A model generated the notes under the pieces. The model ran no database searches and was not told the DNA's origin. It saw only the letters and a program-made list of their open reading frames with translations. Shown piece after piece: positions 17,816 to 25,308 of a DNA stretch of 42,759 nucleotides. This DNA is from Alphaproteobacteria bacterium (GTDB taxonomy: Bacteria > Pseudomonadota > Alphaproteobacteria > UBA828), in assembly GCA_022826345.1 (NCBI GenBank), contig JAJDVB010000208.1:1-42759 (forward strand). Direction: 5' to 3'. The position numbers and the translations under genes are program-made. Numbering within the stretch: position 1 is the stretch's first letter; each line of letters opens with the position of its first letter.

Positions 17816-19662
17816 GCCAGCCCGCCGTGGTGATCCTCGATGCGCGGCAGGTCGCTCTGGCACGGCGCATCGCGACCGCTCTGCCGGGCGCAGCAGTCCA
17901 TGGTCCCGCGTCCCTCCGGGACGACGCCGATGTCGCCTACGAGCGGCTCGGACCCCATCTGGTCTCCCTGTTCCGGGCCGGCACGCCCATCGTCGGCATC
18001 TGCGCCGCGGGCATCCTCATCCGCCTGCTCAGTCCCCATCTCGCGGACAAGGGCGCCGAGCCGCCGGCGCTCGCGGTCTCGGAGGACGGGCAGAGCGTCG
18101 TGCCGCTGCTGGGCGGCCATCACGGCGCGAACCAGCTCGCGCGCACCATTGCATCGGCCCTCGACTGCCATGCCGCGATCACCACGGCCGGCGACACGGC
18201 CTTGGGGTTCGCCCTCGACGCGCCGCCTGCGGGTTGGCGCCTCGGCGAGGGCGCGCGGGTGAAGGCGGTCACCGCCGCGCTGCTCGCGGGTGAGCCTGTC
18301 CGTCTCGTGACCGAGGCTGCCTCGGCCGACTGGCTCACCGCAGGGGATGCGCCATTCGCGGACCGGGGTCGCCTCACCCTCCGCATCACCGACCGGAGCC
18401 CATTGCCCGGCGACGACGCGGCCGATGTCACGCTGCATCCTGCCGTCTTGGCGCTCGGTCTCGGCTGCGAGCGGGGCTGCGCGCCAACCGAATTGATCGA
18501 CCTTGCCCAAAGCACACTGGCCGCCGGCGGGCTCGCGCCCGAGGCGGTCGCCTGCGTCGCCTCCCTAGACCTGAAGGCGGACGAGCCTGCGGTGAGCGCC
18601 GTCGCGGACTGGCTGAGCGTGTCGCTCCGCCTCTTCGACGCCGCGGCGCTGGAGCGCGAGACTCCGAGGCTCACGGCGCCGTCTGACGTGGTGTTCCGGG
18701 CGGTCGGCTGCCACGGCGTAGCGGAGGCGGCCGCGCTCGCCTGTGCCGGCGCGGACGGCGCGCTGGTCCAGCCCAAGACCAAGAGCGCGCGCGGTACCTG
18801 TGCCATCGCCCGGTCGTCCGCGATCATCGAGCCCGAGCGCTGCGGGCGGGGACGGGGGCGCGTCGCCTTGGTCGGCATCGGCCCTGGCGCGCGGGCGTGG
18901 CGCACACCGGGGGCCGACGCCGCCCTCGCGGACGCTACCGACCTGGTGGGCTACGGCCGCTACCTCGACCTGCTCGGGCCGCTGCCGCCGGGTTGCGCGC
19001 GTCACGCCTACCCCATCGGCGCCGAGGCAGAGCGCTGCCGCGCCGCCCTCGCGCTCGCAGCCGAAGGCCGCCGCGTCGCCCTGGTTTCCTCGGGCGATGC
19101 CGGGGTCTACGGCATGGCCTCGCTGCTCTTCGAGCTGCTGGACGGAGTGGACGCCGAGCCCCGATGGCGCGGCATCGAGCTTGCGGTGGAGCCCGGCATC
19201 AGCGCACTCCAGGCCGCTGCGGCGCGCGCTGGCGCACCCATCGGCCACGATTTCTGCGCCATCTCCCTCTCCGACCTGCTGACGCCCTGGTCCGCAATAG
19301 CGCGGCGACTCCGGGCCGCCGCCGAGGCCGATTTCGTGGTGGCGCTCTACAACCCGGCGTCGGGGCGGCGGCGCATCCAACTAACGCAAGCACGTGCGAT
19401 CCTGGCCGCTCACCGCCCGCCTAACTGCCCCGTGGTCCTCGCCCGCAATCTTGGGCGGAGGAACGAGAGCGTCTCGATCACCACCCTGGACGACCTCGAT
19501 ACCGATGCAGTCGACATGCTCACGGTCATCGTCGTCGGCAGCAGCCAGACGCGGCGCGTCGAGCGCGGCGGCCGAGCGTGGCTCTACACGCCGCGCGGCT
19601 ACGGGGCGGGCGACGCGGCGGCGGACGACGAAGCGGCGCCCCGCGCAGCAAAGCGCGCGTGA
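17806..19662 (+). CDS. cobJ: CbiG-CobJ fusion: cobalt-precorrin-5A hydrolase and (cobalt-)precorrin-3 C17-methyltransferase
   Basis: One 618-residue chain with two enzymes. Residues 1-345 are CbiG: an N-terminal domain with GICAAGILIRLLSPHL (64-79) and LLGGHHGANQLA (101-112), a linker, and the C-terminal domain with LALGLGCERGCAPTEL (215-230), KADEPA and QPKTKSARGTCAIA. Residues about 352-600 are CobJ/CbiH: VALVGIGPGARAWRTPGA, VALVSSGDAGVYGMA, VEPGISALQAAAARAGAPIGHDFCAISLSD and VALYNPASGRR. CbiG opens the ring-A lactone and releases the C-2 fragment, a step used only in the early-cobalt route. CobJ methylates C-17 and contracts the ring. Tethering the steps may channel an unstable intermediate. 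The tail after 600 is Ala/Asp-rich. Confidence 0.93.
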   Translation: MALSQPAVVILDARQVALARRIATALPGAAVHGPASLRDDADVAYERLGPHLVSLFRAGTPIVGICAAGILIRLLSPHLADKGAEPPALAVSEDGQSVVPLLGGHHGANQLARTIASALDCHAAITTAGDTALGFALDAPPAGWRLGEGARVKAVTAALLAGEPVRLVTEAASADWLTAGDAPFADRGRLTLRITDRSPLPGDDAADVTLHPAVLALGLGCERGCAPTELIDLAQSTLAAGGLAPEAVACVASLDLKADEPAVSAVADWLSVSLRLFDAAALERETPRLTAPSDVVFRAVGCHGVAEAAALACAGADGALVQPKTKSARGTCAIARSSAIIEPERCGRGRGRVALVGIGPGARAWRTPGADAALADATDLVGYGRYLDLLGPLPPGCARHAYPIGAEAERCRAALALAAEGRRVALVSSGDAGVYGMASLLFELLDGVDAEPRWRGIELAVEPGISALQAAAARAGAPIGHDFCAISLSDLLTPWSAIARRLRAAAEADFVVALYNPASGRRRIQLTQARAILAAHRPPNCPVVLARNLGRRNESVSITTLDDLDTDAVDMLTVIVVGSSQTRRVERGGRAWLYTPRGYGAGDAAADDEAAPRAAKRA

Positions 19663-20423
19663 CGGTTCACTTCATCGGCGCAGGCCCCGGTGCGCCGGAC
19701 CTGATCACGGTACGCGGGCTTACCCTGCTGCGCCGCTGCCAGGTGGTGCTCTACGCGGGCTCACTGGTGCCGCCCATGATTCTGGAGGAGGCACAGGCGG
19801 ATGCGCGCATCATCGACACCGCGCCCCTCGATCTCGACGCGATCATCGCCGAAATGCAGCAGGCTGTGGCAGATGGCCACGAGGTCGCGCGGCTCCATTC
19901 CGGCGATCCCTCGCTTTACGGCGCCATCGCCGAGCAGATGCGCCGCCTCGACCGCCTCGGCATTCCCTACGACGTGACCCCCGGCGTGCCGGCCTACGCG
20001 GCGGCGGCGGCGGCGCTCAAGCAGGAGCTCACGCTCCCAGGCATCGCCCAGACCGTGATCCTGACGCGGACCGCCGTGCGCGCGTCCTCCATGCCCGACG
20101 ACGAGGGGCTGGAGCGGCTCGCCGCAGGCGGCGGGACGCTGGCCATCCACCTCTCCATCAACAATCTCGCGAACGTGACGCGGGCGCTGATCCCCCATCG
20201 CGGGGCGGACTGCCCCACCGTCGTCGCCTACCGGGTGAGCTGGCCCGACGAGCGCATCGTGCGCGGCACCCTTGGCACCATCAGGGACAAGGTGAAGGCC
20301 CTCGGCCTCACGCGGACGGCGCTGATTCTCGTCGGCCGGGCCCTGGATGCGCCCGACTTCGACGAGAGCCAGCTTTACGACCCCGCCCATCACCACGTGC
20401 TGCGCCCGCGGCGAAAGGCCTGA
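19659..20423 (+). CDS. cobM: Precorrin-4 / cobalt-precorrin-4 C11-methyltransferase
   Basis: A SAM-dependent methylase of 254 residues (CobM/CbiF). HFIGAGPGAPDLITVRGLTLL opens the fold, followed by VLYAGSLVPP, RLHSGDPSLYGAI, DVTPGVPAYAAAAAAL and LTLPGIAQTVILTR, the usual CbiF blocks. The GTG at 19659 overlaps the previous stop (GTGA). An open frame reaches back to 19578 but only repeats the Arg/Gly shadow of the CobJ tail. Its TGA (20421-20423) directly abuts the opposing TAG of cobK (20424-20426), so no base separates the two convergent genes. Confidence 0.94.
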   Translation: MTVHFIGAGPGAPDLITVRGLTLLRRCQVVLYAGSLVPPMILEEAQADARIIDTAPLDLDAIIAEMQQAVADGHEVARLHSGDPSLYGAIAEQMRRLDRLGIPYDVTPGVPAYAAAAAALKQELTLPGIAQTVILTRTAVRASSMPDDEGLERLAAGGGTLAIHLSINNLANVTRALIPHRGADCPTVVAYRVSWPDERIVRGTLGTIRDKVKALGLTRTALILVGRALDAPDFDESQLYDPAHHHVLRPRRKA

Positions 20424-21194
20424 CTACGTCTCCGCGAGGCGCTCTTCGATCCAGGTCAATGCCTCCTCGACCGAGGACGCACAAGGGCCGGGCGGCGGCG
20501 GCGGGCGGCGCACCATCACCACGGGCAGGCCGAGCGCCCGCGCCGCTGCGAGCTTGGCCGCTGTCGCCTCCCCGCCGCTCGCGCGGGTGACCAGGCAGTC
20601 GATACGGTGATCGGCGAGGAGTGCCCGCTCGTCTTCCTCCGCGAACGGCCCGCGCGCGCAGATCAGCTTGTGGCGGGCAAGGGGGATCGGCTCCGCCGGC
20701 TCGTCCACCAGCCGCACCAGGAACCAGAGCTCCGCGCGGGCGGCGAAGGGCACGAGCGAGCGGACGCCCACCGTGAGGAACACGCGCTCCGCCTCCGCCG
20801 GCATCGCTCCAACAGCCTCCTCCACCGTAGCGACGCCGATCCAACGATCGCCCGGTACGGGTTGCCAATGGGGCCGCACCAGCACCAGGCGTTCGGTCCC
20901 GGCCCGCGCTGCCGCCTCGCGCGCCTGCACCGAGATGCGCGTGGCGAAGGGGTGGGTGGCGTCGATCAGCAGGCCGATCCGCTCCTCTCGCAGATACGCG
21001 GCCAGGCCGTCGGTCCCGCCGAAGCCGCCGATGCGGACATCGCCTGTCGGCAGGATTGGCGCGCGGGTGCGGCCGGCGAGCGCCGAAATCACCGTCAACG
21101 AAGGGCCGAAGCGCGCCTCAGCCGCCTCGGCCAGCGCGCGGCCCTCGGCGGTGCCGCCCAGGATCAGCAGCCGTTCAGGGCCCGGCGCGGCCAA
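20424..21194 (-). CDS. cobK: Precorrin-6A / cobalt-precorrin-6A reductase
   Basis: NADPH-dependent reduction of the corrin macrocycle (CobK/CbiJ). About 256 residues. Family blocks are LLILGGTAEGRALAEAAEAR at the start, GGFGGTDGLAAYLRE, LIDATHPFATRIS, FLTVGVRSL and DCLVTRASGGEATAAKLAAARALGLPVVMV. The open frame runs back to 21329, but family similarity starts at LLILGG. No ATG or GTG lies close by, so the TTG at 21194 is chosen; it lies 17 bases inside the 3' end of cbiD, consistent with coupling. The start is the weakest part of this call. Confidence 0.92.
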   Translation of the reverse strand: MAAPGPERLLILGGTAEGRALAEAAEARFGPSLTVISALAGRTRAPILPTGDVRIGGFGGTDGLAAYLREERIGLLIDATHPFATRISVQAREAAARAGTERLVLVRPHWQPVPGDRWIGVATVEEAVGAMPAEAERVFLTVGVRSLVPFAARAELWFLVRLVDEPAEPIPLARHKLICARGPFAEEDERALLADHRIDCLVTRASGGEATAAKLAAARALGLPVVMVRRPPPPPGPCASSVEEALTWIEERLAET

Positions 21195-22275
21195 CGATGC
21201 AGCCTGTGCGGTCGACGATGAGCACGTCCACGTGGGGCATGGTCCGGGCGCCGGTGAGCGCGGCCTCGGCCACGGCGCGGGCCTGGGCGGCGATGGCATC
21301 GCCAAGTGGCAAGCCGGCCTCGCTCGCAATCCCCAGGATCGCGCCGGCCGAGCCGGCGGCCTCGGCTCGCGCCAGGGTCTCCTCCGACGCGCCGAGGGTC
21401 GCCAGACGGCGGACGAGGCCCTTGCAGTCCACCGTGCTGCGCTGCGAATGCAGGTCCATGTGGCCGTCCGCGAGCTTGCTGATCTTGCCGAAGCCGCCGG
21501 CGACGGTGAGCCGCGGCACCGGCTTGCGCCGGATCAGCTTCAGCGTAGCGCCGACGAAATCGCCCATGTCGATCAGCGCGGCTTCGTCGAGGTCGTAGAG
21601 CGCCTGCGCCGCCTGCTCCGAGACCCGGCCCGTCGCGGCCGCGAGATGGGGAGTGTCGGCAGCGGCGGCCACATCGATGCCTTGCCGAATAGAAGCGATC
21701 CACGCCGCGCAGGAGTAGGGTTTGACGATGCCCGACGTGCCGAGCACCGAGAGCCCGCCGACGATGCCGAGGCGGCCGTTCATCGTCTGCCGCGCAAGCC
21801 GGCGCCCGTCCGGAATGGCGATGGCGACGGAGACATCCGCCGGCCCGCCCAGCGCTGGCGCGAGATCGTCCAGCATCGCCGCGATCATCTTGCGGGGCGC
21901 CGGGTTGATTGCGGGCTCGCCCACCGCGAGGTTGAGGCCGGGCTTGGTCACGATGCCGACGCCTTCGCCTGCGCGGAACACGATACCGGCACCCGCCGGT
22001 GCGGGCCTCACCCAGGATTCCACCAGTGCGCCGTGGGTCACGTCGGGGTCGTCGCCCGCATCCTTGCGCACGCCCGCGCGCCCGTGGCGCTGGCCACGCT
22101 CAGCCACCACCAGGGGGAAGGCGGGCTCCTGGCCGCCCGGCAACGTCACCGAGACCGGGTCGGGGAAGCGCCCGGTGACCAGCGCCGTGTATGCCGCCCG
22201 CGTCGCTGCGGCAGCGCAGGCGCCGGTAGTCCAGCCCCGCCGAAGCGCGCCGCTGCTCGACGATCCATCAGTCAT
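21175..22275 (-). CDS. cbiD: Cobalt-precorrin-5B C1-methyltransferase
   Basis: Methylates C-1 in the early-cobalt corrin route; the aerobic route uses the unrelated CobF instead. The 366 residues show LRRGWTTGACAAAATRAAY at the N-terminus, GVGIVTKPGLNLAVGEPAINPAPRKMI, GRLGIVGGLSVLGTSGIVKPYSC and VAGGFGKISKLADGHMDLHS, all CbiD hallmarks. The ATG at 22275 is only 47 bases from the divergent cobA start and has no obvious ribosome site. Its presence, with CbiX and CbiG, is the clearest sign that this locus encodes the anaerobic-type chemistry. Confidence 0.95.
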   Translation of the reverse strand: MTDGSSSSGALRRGWTTGACAAAATRAAYTALVTGRFPDPVSVTLPGGQEPAFPLVVAERGQRHGRAGVRKDAGDDPDVTHGALVESWVRPAPAGAGIVFRAGEGVGIVTKPGLNLAVGEPAINPAPRKMIAAMLDDLAPALGGPADVSVAIAIPDGRRLARQTMNGRLGIVGGLSVLGTSGIVKPYSCAAWIASIRQGIDVAAAADTPHLAAATGRVSEQAAQALYDLDEAALIDMGDFVGATLKLIRRKPVPRLTVAGGFGKISKLADGHMDLHSQRSTVDCKGLVRRLATLGASEETLARAEAAGSAGAILGIASEAGLPLGDAIAAQARAVAEAALTGARTMPHVDVLIVDRTGCIVGRAGP

Positions 22276-22322
22276 CCCGCCGGTTATACCGCGCGAGGCC
22301 TTGCCCGGTGTAGAGTGCCGCC
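22276..22322. promoter_or_regulatory. Short divergent cbiD/cobA intergenic region, possible leaderless starts
   Basis: Only 47 bases separate the two start codons and neither has a purine-rich ribosome site. A TATAAC hexamer on the minus strand (22288-22283) ends 7 bases before the cbiD ATG. A TAGAGT hexamer on the plus strand (22311-22316) ends 6 bases before the cobA ATG. Both are at the distance expected of a -10 box for transcripts that begin at or near the start codon. Matching -35 boxes are weak. Confidence 0.35.
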
Positions 22323-23177
22323 ATGGACGATGCTTCCCCCCGCCCGCGCAGACCCGCGCTGCCCACCATCGAGCCGGGTTCCGTCTGGCTCGTCGGCGCA
22401 GGCCCCGGCGATCCGGGCCTGCTCACGCTCCACGCGGCACACGCGCTTGCCCACGCCGACTGCGTCGTCTACGACGCCCTGGTCTCGCCCGAGATTCTGG
22501 CGCTGGCTCGGCCTGGGGCGGCGCTCGAATACGCCGGCAAGCGGGGCGGCAAGCCGTCGGCAAGCCAGCCCGACATCTGTGGCCGGCTGATACGCCTCGC
22601 CCGGCAGGGTCAGCGCGTACTCCGCCTCAAGGGCGGCGATCCCTTCGTCTTCGGCCGGGGCGGGGAGGAGGCGCTGGCGCTCGCCGCAGCCCACATTTCC
22701 TTTCGCCTCGTACCGGGAGTCACCGCCGCCGCCGGCGGCCTGGCTGCGGCCGGCATTCCCATGACCCATCGCACCACGAATTCGGCGGTGACACTGCTCA
22801 CCGGCCACGACGCGGCCGGCGGCGTGCCGGACGCGCTGGACTGGCAGGCTATCGCGCGAGGCGCGCCGGTGCTGATCTTCTACATGGCGCTCCGCCAGCT
22901 CGACGCGATTGCCGCTCGGCTCACCCAGAACGGCCTCTCGGGCGAGACGCCGGTGGCGCTCATCAGCCACGCCACCACCGGGGCGGAGCGCGTGGTCGAG
23001 GCCCCGCTGGCCGAGGCGGCGGCGGCGGCCGAGCGCGCAGGCATCGAGGCGCCCTGCCTGGTGGTCGTGGGCGACGTGGTGCGGCTCCGCCGGGCGCTGG
23101 ACCCGGCGGCGACGGTCGAGGCGCGGGCCGAGGCTGCCGAGGCGCTCGCACGGCACTGGCGCCGCGCCGCCGGTTGA
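22323..23177 (+). CDS. cobA: Uroporphyrinogen-III C-methyltransferase (SUMT)
   Basis: Two SAM-dependent methylations at C-2 and C-7 of uroporphyrinogen III give precorrin-2, the branch point to cobalamin and siroheme. The 284 residues include VWLVGAGPGDPGLLTLHAAHAL, VVYDALVSPEIL, RLKGGDPFVFGRGGEEA, VPGVTAAAGGLAAAGIPMTHR and LLTGHDAAGG, the standard SUMT blocks. No CysG-type dehydrogenase/ferrochelatase domain is attached, so a separate precorrin-2 dehydrogenase would be needed if CbiX works on sirohydrochlorin. A 20-residue Pro-rich lead precedes the domain. It is divergent from cbiD. Confidence 0.95.
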   Translation: MDDASPRPRRPALPTIEPGSVWLVGAGPGDPGLLTLHAAHALAHADCVVYDALVSPEILALARPGAALEYAGKRGGKPSASQPDICGRLIRLARQGQRVLRLKGGDPFVFGRGGEEALALAAAHISFRLVPGVTAAAGGLAAAGIPMTHRTTNSAVTLLTGHDAAGGVPDALDWQAIARGAPVLIFYMALRQLDAIAARLTQNGLSGETPVALISHATTGAERVVEAPLAEAAAAAERAGIEAPCLVVVGDVVRLRRALDPAATVEARAEAAEALARHWRRAAG

Positions 23178-23270
23178 GGAGGAATAGGCAAGACCGAATC
23201 CTTTTGCCGCACAGGGCATGGCAGGGCTAGTCTGGCGCCCTGAAGACTCCCCGAACACGCAAACCAGCTC

Positions 23271-23990
23271 ATGTGGAAGGAACTCGGCAAATTCGGCATG
23301 GGTCCGCCGTCCGGCGGCGGCCAGCAGCCCGGCGGAGGCGATCCGCGGAACCGGGGCGGTGGCAGGCAGTCGCCCCTGGGCCGCAACCCGCTGCTCTGGA
23401 TCCTGATAATCGGCGCGATCCTGATCTACACGCAGATGGATGGCTCGGGCTCGATTTTCGGCCCCATGGATCAGAGCCACGTTTCCCGCATGGCGGTCTC
23501 GCCGGACCAGGTCGTCGGCGATTTCGAGCTGATCGACCACACCGGCACGCCGCGCACCGACGAGGATTTCCACGGCGCGTATTCGCTCTACTATTTCGGC
23601 TTCACCTGGTGCCCAGATGTCTGCCCGTCTGCCATGCTGGTCATGGCGCAGGTGGTCGAGGATCTGGCGGCCCAGAACATGACGGTGCAGCCGATTTTCG
23701 TCACCGTCGATCCGCAGCGCGATACGGTGGAGAAGCTCGCCGCCTATGTCGCGCAACTTCCCGGCCTGATCGGGCTCACCGGCTCGGACGCGCAGGTGGC
23801 GCAGGCGCTCCAGTCCTTCGGTATCACCCGGCGTTCGCAGGCGGACGGGCCGGACGACACAAGCTATCAGGTCGACCACACGTCGCTGTTCTACCTGATG
23901 GGGCCGGACGGCGCGTTCCTCCAGCACTACCTGCCGACCCAGGGGCCCACCCAGATCGCTCTCGAAATCGAGCGCGAGCTTACGGGCTGA
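23271..23990 (+). CDS. SCO1/SenC family copper-binding, thioredoxin-like membrane protein
   Basis: A 239-residue protein with one N-terminal membrane segment (about 40-54) and a periplasmic thioredoxin-like domain. Copper ligands are visible: CPDVC (Cys114, Cys118) and His203 in VDHTSLFYL, together with the family block FVTVDPQRDT. SCO proteins help build the CuA site of cytochrome c oxidase. The cytoplasmic lead (10-37) is unusual, rich in Gly, Pro, Gln and Arg. It sits between cobA and cobB, 6 bases before cobB, and so is probably co-transcribed with it. Whether that reflects metal homeostasis or chance is unclear. No oxidase genes are in the window. Confidence 0.88.
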   Translation: MWKELGKFGMGPPSGGGQQPGGGDPRNRGGGRQSPLGRNPLLWILIIGAILIYTQMDGSGSIFGPMDQSHVSRMAVSPDQVVGDFELIDHTGTPRTDEDFHGAYSLYYFGFTWCPDVCPSAMLVMAQVVEDLAAQNMTVQPIFVTVDPQRDTVEKLAAYVAQLPGLIGLTGSDAQVAQALQSFGITRRSQADGPDDTSYQVDHTSLFYLMGPDGAFLQHYLPTQGPTQIALEIERELTG

Positions 23991-23996
23991 GCGCCC

Positions 23997-25295
23997 GTGG
24001 CCTCGGGCGTCATCCTGGCCGCGCCGGCCTCGGGCAGCGGCAAAACCGTGCTGTGCGCGGGCCTTTTGGCCCATTTTCGCGAGCGCGGCCGTACCACCCG
24101 CGCCTTCAAAGTGGGCCCCGACTATATCGACCCCGGATATCACCGGCTCGCCACCGGCCACGACTGCGTCAATCTCGATCCCTGGGGCATGCGGCCCGAG
24201 ACGCTGGCGCGACGGGTGGCAGCGCTCTGCGCGGGCGCCGACCTGGTGATCGGCGAGGGCGCGATGGGCCTCTTCGACGGCGCTCGCGACGGCACCAGCT
24301 CCACCGCCGACCTCTCAGCCCGGCTGGGCCTGCCCGTGGTGCTGGTGGTAGACGCCCGCGGCCAGGGCGCCTCGGTGGCCGCGCTTGCGGAAGGCTTCGT
24401 CAATCACCGTGAAGATGTGACGGTCGCTGGCGTCATCCTCAACCGCGTCGCAGGTCCGACGCACGAGCGGCTGCTGCGCGATGCTCTGGACTCCCGCTCG
24501 ATCGCGGTGCTCGGCGCCGTGCCCCGAGACGAGGCGCTGAAACTGACCTCGCGCCATCTCGGCCTCGTGCAGGCCTGCGAGAGCGAGGGATCGTTGGTGG
24601 ACAGGGCAGCGTCGGTCGTCGGGCGGTCGGTCGATACCGACGCGCTTGCGGCCCTCGCTCATCCTCTTCAGGCCACGCCGACGCAGCCGGGCACGGCGAT
24701 CCCGCCCTTGGGCCAACGGATTGCGGTGGCGCGCGATGAGGCGTTCGGCTTCTGCTACGAGGCGCTGATGGAGGACTGGCGCGCTGCCGGCGCGGCGGTC
24801 GTGCCCTTCTCGCCGCTCGCGAACGAAGCGCCTGATGCAGATGCCGACGCGGTCTACCTGCCGGGCGGCTACCCCGAGCTGCACGCAGGGCGCATCGCCG
24901 GTTCGGCGCGCTTTCTGGACGGGCTGCGGGCTGCTGCGCCGCGCGGCGCCGCTATCTTCGGCGAATGCGGGGGCTACATGGTGTTGGGCCGCGGTCTCAC
25001 CGACGCCGACGGCCGGCGCCACGCCATGGCCAGGCTGCTGCCGCTCGAGACCAGCTTTCGCGAGCGCCGCCTCTCTCTCGGCTACCGCCACGCCCGGCTC
25101 GCCGCCGACGGCCCGCTCGGCAAGGCGGGGACCGGCTTTCGCGGCCACGAATTCCACTATTGCCGCGTGGTCTCTGAAGAAGCGGAGCAGCCGTTGTTTG
25201 CGACCCAGGATGCCACGGGTAAGCAACTCGGCCACGCAGGCATGACCCGAGGCACGGTATCAGGCTCCTTCATCCACCTGATCGATCGCACGTGA
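23997..25295 (+). CDS. cobB: Cobyrinic acid a,c-diamide synthase
   Basis: Glutamine-dependent amidation of the a and c carboxylates (CobB/CbiA). 432 residues. The N-terminal ATP-dependent domain has APASGSGKTVLCAGLL and FKVGPDYIDPGYH. The C-terminal amidotransferase domain has GGYPELHAG, FGECGGYMVLGRG (nucleophile Cys324), GYRHA and GSFIHLID (His427). The start is GTG at 23997, 6 bases after the SCO gene. CobB acts on hydrogenobyrinic acid and CbiA on cobyrinic acid; given CbiX, CbiG and CbiD here, the cobalt-containing substrate is more likely. It converges on the penicillin-binding protein gene with 13 bases between stops. Confidence 0.95.
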   Translation: MASGVILAAPASGSGKTVLCAGLLAHFRERGRTTRAFKVGPDYIDPGYHRLATGHDCVNLDPWGMRPETLARRVAALCAGADLVIGEGAMGLFDGARDGTSSTADLSARLGLPVVLVVDARGQGASVAALAEGFVNHREDVTVAGVILNRVAGPTHERLLRDALDSRSIAVLGAVPRDEALKLTSRHLGLVQACESEGSLVDRAASVVGRSVDTDALAALAHPLQATPTQPGTAIPPLGQRIAVARDEAFGFCYEALMEDWRAAGAAVVPFSPLANEAPDADADAVYLPGGYPELHAGRIAGSARFLDGLRAAAPRGAAIFGECGGYMVLGRGLTDADGRRHAMARLLPLETSFRERRLSLGYRHARLAADGPLGKAGTGFRGHEFHYCRVVSEEAEQPLFATQDATGKQLGHAGMTRGTVSGSFIHLIDRT

Positions 25296-25308
25296 GACGA
25301 CCTCGCGT

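Noticed and set aside
19578..19658. Longer CobM starting at 19578
   Set aside because: The added segment is an Arg/Gly-rich shadow of the CobJ tail; the GTG at 19659 with a GTGA overlap fits the operon.
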